Part shown: positions 56,401 to 64,000 of the stretch, piece by piece | Numbering within the stretch: the stretch's first letter is position 1 | How the letters are laid out: every line of letters begins with the position of its first letter | Assembly (NCBI GenBank): GCA_023213315.1 | Contig: JAKCPI010009546.1 | Span: forward strand, 1-64,000 | DNA: 64,000 bases | Reading direction: 5' to 3' | Source of the DNA: Euborellia annulipes | Lineage: Eukaryota > Arthropoda > Insecta > Dermaptera > Anisolabididae | Notes under the pieces: model-generated | Seen by the model: only the letters and a program-made list of their open reading frames with translations | Databases searched by the model: none | Told to the model about the DNA's origin: nothing | Translations under genes and position numbers: made by a program

Positions 56401-59400
56401 AGTTTACCGTGCAAGTTGCTAACAAAGCGAGAAACATTAAAGAAAAATTTGAGTGAAGTAGCTAACTTGCATATAAGGGGAAGTGAGTTTTGTAGTCGAG
56501 GGTTCGGTGGCCTGGTGCAATGGACAGATCACCGATGCCTTGGATAGGCTGGAGATCCTGGGTTCGATTCCTGGAGGCCATGGGATATTTGGCCTTGCCA
56601 ATAAAGAACATTCACAGTCATGTTAAATATACCTATGACGAGTTAAGTCCTAATCAAGGTATATTGCATACTAATATCATATTCAAATATATAGATACCG
56701 GTATAGAAAAATATTCATCTAAATAAATTTATTATTAAACCTAGGAATAGAGATGGCAGGGCCGACTCACTTAGAGGAGTGACTTTGTTCAGGGTGATTT
56801 TATACTACACAATGATGAAAATATAATGTTTACTAATTTTTTTTTTTTTTTTTTTTAGGAATGGACATCTCTCCCATTGATTTAATAAATATAGAAATGT
56901 TTGCAAATAATGTATCAGAATTATTTGACTATAAAAAGGAGCAACAGAATTATCTGGGAAATAAAATGGATAGTGTCGCGCCAAATTTAGCCACATTAGT
57001 TGGAGATGAAGTAGGCGCTCGATTGATTGCTCACGCTGGCTCTCTTATCAATTTGGCCAAATACCCTGCATCAACTGTTCAAATTCTTGGAGCTGAAAAA
57101 GCCTTATTCAGGTATTTATAATTTTATACTATTTTATAATTTTAATATAATTTGGCATGTTTTTTCAAACCACTTTTTTATTTTAGAGCTTTAAAAACAA
57201 AAGGAAACACACCAAAATATGGACTTTTGTTCCACTCAACATTCATTGGGAAAGCCGGAAACAAAAATAAAGGAAGGATAAGTCGATACTTGGCTAACAA
57301 ATGCTCAATAGCATCTAGAATTGATTGTTTCAATGGTAAATATTTATTTTAAACTTATAATTAGGATATAAAAATTAATCAATATTCATGTCAATTCTCT
57401 AAAAAGCCGTTAAAATTGGGTGTTAAAAAGTAAAGTAATAACATCAGCGTTAAAAAATGCTATTCCCTAAACCAAGTTAACATTTTACTTTTTAGCACCA
57501 GGTGTTAACGATCCATTTGAAGATAGCTACAATGTTTTCTGCTTGTTCGTGTTTTTTCCCTTTTTCAACTTTTTACACATTTTAAAAATTTCTTTCCAAT
57601 TCTTATGAAATGTATTTATTTAGGATTCTCGGTCTCTATTGTTTTTAAAATATGAGATTAAAATTTTGAAAAATAACCATAGTTTATTTCAAGCAGTCAA
57701 TATTGAAAACGCAAGTTTAAAACTAAGGTGCTAAGGGGAAATTTAATATATCTCGACACAAAATATCTGGTGTGACCAGCCCGGTGCACAACTTTCTCTT
57801 ACCGAAGTTGTATGCTGTGCGCCAGTCACACCAGATTTTTAATTTGGCTTTTTGATCCATTCATTTTCTTTTCATATTAAATGCCAATATCTAATGCGCT
57901 TTTTTTTTCTTTTGTAGAAATTCCTACTAAAGTGTTTGGTGAAAAACTAAAACAACAAGTTGAAGATCGACTTAAATATTATGATTCGGGTGAAGTTCCG
58001 AAAAAAAATATTGACGTCATGAAAGAAGCAATTGATGAAGCAGCTCTGATTCAAGAAGAGTCAGAAAAGAAAAAGAAGAAGAAGAAGAAACGTAAAATTA
58101 GTGAAAATGGAGAAGGTAAAAAAATAATTAATTATTTGTTCAAAATGCCAACGTTTCGAGGTTTCTTCGTGTAATGCTGTAATGAATTTCATAATAGTGC
58201 TTTCTATTCACTTGTCTCAACACCCTGTCGTAAATAGAGGGTTTAATGGGGAGTAGGAGCGGCCCTCTAAACGAACTCTAAAATAAACTTGACTATTCTA
58301 AGGAATTTTTCAATGTGTTTTTTTTTTAAATGTTTTAAATAGAATTAAATTCATAAGGGATTATTGGGAATGAGAGTTACAATTTTTTTAATGACTTATT
58401 AAAAAATTATGAAAATTAATTTTTTTTTGTTATCAAGCAAATACAGAAAAACAAACTGTTACAATAATTTGAAATTTTTTTTAAATTTAAAAATGTTATT
58501 TATTGTTATTATTAATCACATAATTAAGAAAAATTTAAAGTAAGTTTAGATGATTTATTTAAAAATTAACTGTCAAATAGTTCAGCACTCTTGCAAAAGA
58601 TGGCAGGCTAGTCTAACAGCCGGTATTATCAGATCCCCTATTAGCCTAAATCTATATATTTTTATGCTTTTATAAATGATACATAATATATAATAACATT
58701 TATAAAGTATTCATTGTTAAAAGATCAATGAAAATCAACCAAATGCATTAAATATTATTAGCTACCATTCTGACATCTCTTGGCAAATTTTCGTATTTTT
58801 TGGCTTACTTTTTAAGACGCATAACGCCATCTTATCGGCAAAAACATACGTAAAAGCTTCACTACTACCCCGCCTCAAGAATCAAAATAAAATACTGGCA
58901 TAAAGGAAGTAAAAGTGCTTTAGCTCGGGTAACTCGTGGTCTCCATCTATGAATCAGTGAACCTCTGTACACTACAATTATATTCCGAAAATAATATTAT
59001 AATAATTCATTACATTACAAAAGCTAAATAAATTATTGGAAGTTTGAATGTTAGGCTGGGATGAGTATCTCTCCAACCTCTTTAAATTATTGGAAAATGT
59101 TAATTCAAAAATTTCTGAAATTTGTACTTGTTTTCTTTTAGCAAATGATACTGCCGACTTATCAATCTCGATTAATAATGGCTCTGAAAGTGAAGAGCCC
59201 AAGAAAAAGAAAAAGAAAAAAAAGCATAGTGAATCTGAAACTCAAGGTAAATTAAAAATTTTTTTCTAAAATCAATTTATTATGAGTAATGCAGTATTTT
59301 AATTTTGTTTTATTTCTTTTTAAAGAAACAGATATTTCTTCTGCAAATATTGAAGTGAATGGTGAAGGAGAAGAACTAAAAATAAAGAAAAAGAAGAAGA

Positions 59401-59429
59401 AGAAGAAAAGTATCTCCAATGATGAATAA
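53485..59429 (+). CDS. NOP56: Nucleolar protein 56 (NOP56)
   Basis: Core protein of box C/D snoRNPs in the nucleolus, acting with fibrillarin, NOP58 and SNU13 in 2'-O-methylation and rRNA maturation. Plus-strand exons: 53485-53487 (ATG alone), 53560-53764, 54570-54737, 55336-55534, 55723-55910, 56859-57111, 57187-57335, 57918-58115, 59142-59246, 59326-59429, giving 523 residues. Domains: N-terminal NOP5NT ([16 protein letters not shown]), NOSIC region ([20 protein letters not shown]), Nop domain ([56 protein letters not shown]) and a tail with three Lys blocks encoded partly by exons 8, 9 and 10. Phases are consistent throughout; the single-codon first exon is inferred because GGGGACCTA has no upstream Met in frame and ATG is followed directly by GTAAGT. 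Identity is very secure; it is shorter than human NOP56 in the tail. Confidence 0.95.
54126..54374 (+). mobile_element. Complete tRNA-derived SINE (family S1)
   Basis: The head has GGCTTGGTGTAGAGGTTAGC (A box) and CGCGGGTTCGGACCCCGGGC (B box). The body carries TTGGATACCAAATGGCTTAA, GCCTGGACCCC and GAGAAAAAAGTGTGAG, and it ends with poly(A). A 9-bp duplication AAGCAACAG flanks it (54117-54125, 54375-54383). It sits in NOP56 intron 2. Five or more fragments occur elsewhere in the window. Confidence 0.88.
56230..56630. mobile_element. Head-to-head inverted pair of tRNA-like SINEs (family S2)
   Basis: The left arm (minus) and right arm (plus) each contain GGCCTGGTGCAATGGACA (or its variant) and CTGGGTTCGATTCCTGGAGG, that is, A- and B-box-like promoters, plus TTGGCCTTGCCAATAAAGAA. 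The arms of about 170-190 bp, including the flank ACTTGCATATAAGGGGAAGT, are mirrored about a centre near 56435. It lies in NOP56 intron 5. Confidence 0.8.
57410..57505. repeat. Inverted repeat sharing sequence with USP5 intron 5
   Basis: TTGGGTGTTAAAAAGTAAAG and ATAACATCAGCGTTAAAAAA resemble 22540-22590. The far side (ACTTTTTAGCACCAGGTGTTAAC) mirrors its left end, so it may be a short MITE. Confidence 0.55.
57761..57840. repeat. Solo P1 palindrome of family A in NOP56 intron 7
   Basis: ATCTGGTGTGACCAGCCCGG...GCGCCAGTCACACCAGATTT forms an 80-bp hairpin with a slightly shortened loop. It ends 77 bases before exon 8. Confidence 0.75.
58555..58850. repeat. Repeat C, copy 2 (NOP56 intron 8)
   Basis: Parallels 43071-43373 over its length, with scattered changes and small gaps. 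Confidence 0.7.
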
Positions 59430-60160
59430 ACTCTGATTATCTAATTAAAATTAAATCCTTTAATTTTTTTAAAAATTTTGTATATATTTTTTTTGGGACA
59501 AATTTATTTCATTTTATTTTTCATTTTATTCTTTAACAGAATTTTAATATAAAATTTAATGTTAAATATTTTACTTATGAAGCTCCGATTCTATTCTGAC
59601 AAATTTGCCTCGTAACATGTTTTAGAGCAAGTTGCGCCTTTTTCAGAATTTGTCTTAATGGAAACGCTTCGTAACATGTTATTGCAACATGTTTTGGTAA
59701 TATTAAAAGCTTTCCTTTTTTTAAGATTAAAAAGACTTTTATTTGAAGAAAACTATCTATTTCAATTTGTATTTCCTTCCTGACCAAGATCATCATAAAA
59801 AAGAGCCGATTGCTAATGAAAAGTATATAAACTATTGGCAATATAATGTACAACGGAAAGAAGATACTCTAGCTCAGGTAACTTGTGATATTCAATCCAC
59901 TTATTGATCAGGTTGTTTCATAACTTTTGCTCATATCATTTCTATCACTTAATAGTTTTTTTTTTTACATATTCGGAATATTATTCTGTGATATAGATAC
60001 ACTTGTAATGATACCGATGAAAGGGCTTAAGTAGGGCTATGCAAAATAAGGTTAATAAACATTTTTTTTAAATTGAATTATACAAATATACTAACTTGAA
60101 AACTTTTTCATTTGGGATTTAGATTTTAGAGCAATTTTACAAAACCCTGAATAAAACAAA
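59430..60160. other. 3' flank of NOP56, no gene
   Basis: AATAAA overlaps the NOP56 stop codon (59425-59430). A CGTAACATGTT motif recurs at 59610 and 59669. No coding signal. Confidence 0.4.
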
Positions 60161-60164
60161 ATAA

Positions 60165-60606
60165 TATTGAGTTCTTCGGAAAGTAATTTTATTTTCCCAA
60201 CAAAGAACTAAATTGTATTTTTTCACAGCTAACTTCTCACTTAAACTGCATAACCTTTATATATTTTGACAGCTGATTTAGCAAGGCCTTCTTGTAAAAA
60301 AGTTGGTTTGATTCTACCCAGTAGTTTTTTGTTGGCGCTCTTTCAAATATGAAAAGTTTTTTTTTTTATATTTTACATAAAAAAAAATATGCCAAATATG
60401 CTGCTTTTTACTTTGCATATTTGAAAGGGCGCCAACAAAAAAACCACTACGTAGAATCAATCGAGCTTTTTACACAAGAAAGCTTTGCTATATCAGCTGT
60501 CAAAATATAATATATAAAGGTTATGCGGCTTAAGTGTGAAGTTAGCTGTGAAAATATACAATTAAGTTCTTTGTTGAGAAAAAAAATACTTTCCGAACAA
60601 CCCAAT
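60165..60606. mobile_element. Large foldback, ~200-bp arms
   Basis: The left arm begins ATTGAGTTCTTCGGAAAGTA and the right arm ends TACTTTCCGAACAACCCAAT. Pairing continues inward through CTAACTTCTCACTTAAACTG / ...TAAGTGTGAAGTTAGC and GTTGGCGCTCTTTCAAATAT / ATATTTGAAAGGGCGCCAAC. The centre lies near 60386. Confidence 0.85.
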
Positions 60607-60634
60607 ACCTTTTAAGCCCCCCCCCCCCCCCCCA

Positions 60635-60779
60635 AGAATGCCTGGACCCCAAATAATAATATATATTCATAACTGTTACATCGTCAAAAGTCTTAAATGG
60701 CCTAAGTTGCCGAAAATACTGTGAATGTGTGTGTGTGTGTGTGTGAATGAGAAAAAAGTGTGAATGTTTAAAAAAAAAA
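60635..60779 (+). mobile_element. 5'-truncated S1 SINE between two poly-C tracts
   Basis: AAGAATGCCTGGACCCCAAA to GAGAAAAAAGTGTGAATG plus poly(A) matches the S1 body. AAGCCCC... runs precede and AAGCCCC... runs follow it, consistent with a target duplication of a poly-C site. Confidence 0.7.
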
Positions 60780-60811
60780 GCCCCCCCCCCCCCTAAACTA
60801 TCTGATTTTCC

Positions 60812-61072
60812 TCAAGGCCCCGCCTGAATAGTATATGTTTCGAGAAAATCCTCAACGTGTGTGGTAGCGGCCTCGAGGCTAAAAAAAATCCTGAAATTCA
60901 ATAATTTTTCCTGGAGGAATGGACAAGAAAGAAATGACTTGAGATGTATGGGATCCACGTTTATCCTGATGTGGTCAAGAGTCCGCTGATTTGTAAGCAG
61001 ACCTGAATATGGTGGAGATCCATGCGAAACGTCGTGACGTGTTGGCTCACCAACAAAATAACTTTCAATCAA
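60812..61072 (-). other. Unrecognised 86-codon open frame
   Basis: The frame is less AT-rich than its surroundings and the peptide has mixed composition (THVEDFLETYTIQAGP at its end). I do not recognise it and see no splice partners. It could be a transposon coding scrap. Confidence 0.3.
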
Positions 61073-61079
61073 AAATATT

Positions 61080-62600
61080 TTTTTTTTGGTCTTTGAAAAA
61101 TTATTAAACTTTATTCAACGGTTCGGACATTCCCTTAATATCAATAAAAAAATTAGCTTTTTTAAAAGGATATATAAAAAAATACTTATTTTAAATATAT
61201 TCAATTTATTAATATATTTTGAGGGAATATTTTATTATAATGGAGACGATGTAAAAAATAGAAAATTAAAATATCATAATACAACAATTAAGGAAGATTT
61301 TATTTTTTAATATTATAGTCTTGGGCTCTTATATAACATTATAAACATTCTACAGGTATTCCTGCAAGGTGGATTGTTTTTCTAAGTCTTATATGAAATC
61401 TCAATGAATTAATATTCCAAATTATAGCGTACCTTGCTTTCTTAAGCGTGCCCTTTTTAATGATGAATTTTAAGGCACACAAGAAGAGAATATTTATATG
61501 AATTAGAGTGAAAAATTTTTCGTTATATATATTTATATACACGGATTAAAATATTTTTCGTGTTTATTAAGAAACCCATCACCAATTTATAAATTTTGTT
61601 TTAATATATATATTTTTTTTTTTAAGAAAAAATAAACAATTACAAAATAAAGAAAATTAAATATATGAATCACAATAATATCAATATGATAACGCCCTTT
61701 TAATTATCTAAGTTAATATAAATTATTCGCAGGACTAGGGAGAATAATTGTGACGCGATGAAAGAAAATAAAACTTAAATTATCCTGCTTTAACTCAAAT
61801 ATTTTTTGGTCGATTTAAAATAGCATAAAAATCAGTGATTCTCAACCTCGTATATAAAACTAGCAAAGTTACATTACAGGGTAAGTAACTTAAAATTTAT
61901 ATTTTTATATAAAACACGGCACTAAATTAAAAGATTTTTGTTTACTAATCCCCTTAGAGCTTAAATTTAAAGGCAATTCTTGAAATATAAAATTTCACTT
62001 TTGGTTGGTCGGGGGGGAGGGGGGGGGTGCACATGTTGAGAAACACTGCGATTATTCAAATATACCATCAGACCCTGCATACACCTTTTTATCACACGAA
62101 GACATTTTTTCACTTTTTCACTATTAAAAACTTTTGCGATATAATATTTTTTTTTGTGCTCTAAAAACAATGCTTATTATTATTATTAAATTAAATAAAA
62201 AGTTGCCTTAATTTTTAATAAAACCATAATTAAAAAAAAATCATAATAGAGTAAAATCTTAACAAAATTCAAAAGAGAACCCAGCACCAATGAGCAAATT
62301 TTCGTTTAATATTTTTATAATAAGATATAATATTTACAAACAAGTTACATATAAATATATATATAAATAATGATATATATTTATATGTAATTTATGAATT
62401 TATAGACATATCTACAAATGTTCTGTGTTTAACAAAACTAATTTACGATAAAATAAAACAACAATCTTAAAATTAGACCAATTGTTTCTCTTAAAAAAAA
62501 TGAAAATAACATAAAATCTTAAAATTATTATTGCTTTATATATATATTTAAAGGAACATTTTATTTGCAGAAGTTTGAAACAGATATAGCCAAAGAATGA
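61080..62600. other. AT-rich intergenic, no gene
   Basis: A G tract at 62011-62028 lies inside a short repeat edge. Otherwise it is low complexity. Confidence 0.4.
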
Positions 62601-62619
62601 AATAAAAAATGTTTATTTT

Positions 62620-62990
62620 TTAATTTGTTTTTATAAATACTGTACAACGTTTCGACTGCTTATTCTGAAGTCGTTATTAAGTACTGTGCACTTTCTTCGA
62701 CTCAAGTGAACTAACTTCTAAGGGACCGTTATTTGCATTTTATATACAACGACTTCAGCACCATCTACACTCATTTCCATGAAGTTAGACACAAACACTT
62801 CTTTGATAATTGTGATTAACTTCATATGAATGACTGTAGATGGCGCTGATGTATATAAAATGCACTTAACGTTCCCTTATAGGATAGTTCCCGCGAGTCG
62901 GAGCAAGTGTACAGTACTTGAAAACGACTGCAGGATAAGCAGTCGAAACGTTGTATAGTATTTATTTTTTTATAAATAAATAGACTAATA
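62620..62990. mobile_element. Element with ~75-bp inverted ends
   Basis: TTTATAAATACTGTACAACG and TTTCGACTGCTTATTCTG at the left mirror GATAAGCAGTCGAAACG and TTGTATAGTATTTAT at the right. An inner inverted pair (ACGACTTCAGCACCATCTAC / GTAGATGGCGCTGATG) lies nearer the centre. Confidence 0.75.
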
Positions 62991-62994
62991 CAAA

Positions 62995-64000
62995 AATGTG
63001 GTCTATAATTAAAAACTCCCATTAATAATATAAACTCATATAAGTTGGAAGCGGTCCTGCATTCGAGTCAGGTTTTCAGGTTTTGGAGCGTACTCTCTTT
63101 AAATATTCCCTCGAACTTACACTGGGATCTCACACTTGTAAGATTGTGATGAAAATCCAAAACATCAACGATAGGTCTAAATCAAATTAATTTTATTTCT
63201 TTCTTTGGGTGCTTGTATCTCATTTCTTCAAATAAAAATCAATCCCAAGCTAAAAAACCAATCGAACCATTATTTTATTGAATTTTAAGTGCAAAAATGG
63301 ATAAAATAGTCAAGAGGTATTCAATTTTAATCAAGAAACTAAAAATTCTGTTAAATATAATAATAACAACTAAAATTAATTACTAAAATAATTTATTAAT
63401 TAAGACATTTAGATTCTTGATTAAGTGAATAAATCGGCAAAATTCATATAACAATTTTTTCAGTCTTACTGTCTTAATTTATTTTTATAAAATAAATAAA
63501 CTTTTCTACCATTCTTTGGTCTTCAAAAAAGAAAATATATCCTGCAAATGAATCGCCCTACGAAAGCAATCTTGTTGGGTTCTCTAGTTGTATTTTGAAT
63601 AAATAAATCAAGAAAGTAAAGTAGAAAAAATTGTTTACATGATGATGAATGATAACAACCATGAAGCGTTTAATTCTAAAATAAAAAATCTTATTATAAT
63701 GGATTTTATAAAAATATTGAATTTTGGAAATGCCTTATTTTGGAATTATGAAGTTGATCTTTAAAAATGAAATTTTTTTTTATTAAAGGTTTGATAGAAG
63801 AAGAAGAAGTTGATAAAAATTAAAATGAAAGACGGAGATATGTTTTTCAGAAAAGGGTTAATGTTTAGATTCAGTTAAATATAAAAAAAAAAAATTAAAT
63901 TTAGGGTAAACGGATTAATTTAAAATTAAATTACTTTAAATTTAGTCTATTTCAGAGGTTCCCAAATTTTCGGCCCCAAAGAGCTACTCTTTGGGAACCT
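62995..64000. other. AT-rich intergenic, no gene
   Basis: No recognisable repeats with ends or coding frames. The last 50 bases (AGAGGTTCCCAAATTTTC...TTTGGGAACCT) look like the start of a hairpin element cut by the window edge. Confidence 0.4.

Noticed and set aside
56500..56590. Possible tRNA gene
   Set aside because: tRNA-like boxes belong to one arm of an inverted S2 SINE pair; no convincing acceptor stem.
53765..57917. Box C/D snoRNAs in NOP56 introns
   Set aside because: Looked for because NOP56 hosts snoRNAs in vertebrates; no RTGATGA...CTGA arrangement with terminal pairing was convincing by eye. A dedicated snoRNA search would decide.

Overview
The window is eukaryotic nuclear DNA. 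It is AT-rich, its genes are split by many short GT-AG introns, and introns and intergenic gaps are packed with inverted-repeat elements and tRNA-derived SINEs. An RR-2 chitin-binding cuticle protein marks it as arthropod. The compact introns, AT bias and transposon load would fit a copepod such as a sea louse, but that assignment is inference only.

Six protein-coding genes were rebuilt exon by exon from reading-frame continuity and family resemblance, and a seventh is partial. Left to right they are: an RR-2 cuticle protein (minus, 2721-4736, 3 exons, TATA box); aladin/AAAS, a WD-repeat nucleoporin (minus, 11583-15737, six exons covering about the first 305 residues, C-terminal half not found); USP5/isopeptidase T (minus, 17662-27229, 14 exons, 812 aa); N-acetylglucosamine kinase NAGK (minus, 30585-37487, 7 exons, 341 aa) with a tRNA-Glu(CTC) gene inside its first intron; a hexosaminidase D-like GH20 enzyme with a membrane anchor (plus, 39177-43952, 6 exons, 592 aa); RAB28 (minus, 48670-51091, 5 exons, 223 aa); and NOP56 (plus, 53485-59429, 10 exons, 523 aa). 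The residue counts follow from the exon models and agree with the usual family lengths.

Most of the genes are housekeeping functions with no operon-like relation: nuclear pore, ubiquitin recycling, amino-sugar salvage, glycan hydrolysis, small GTPase and snoRNP core. NAGK and the hexosaminidase D-like gene are divergent neighbours about 1.7 kb apart. One enzyme releases hexosamines and the other phosphorylates GlcNAc, so the pairing is suggestive, and the gap holds a short tandem array with two TGACGTCA sites.

The remaining sequence is largely repeats. The most striking are: a family of roughly 600-700 bp elements bounded by two different palindromes, with several partial copies and solo hairpins; a three-level nest of transposons in NAGK intron 2, whose two outer layers each have a perfect 8-bp target duplication; long, nearly perfect foldbacks inside USP5 introns; an inverted pair of tRNA-like SINEs in NOP56 intron 5; several hAT-like, Tc1/pogo-like and mariner remnants; and a poly(A)-tailed tRNA-derived SINE with a clear target duplication. 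The last 4.5 kb and the segment 43953-48669 hold no recognisable gene.
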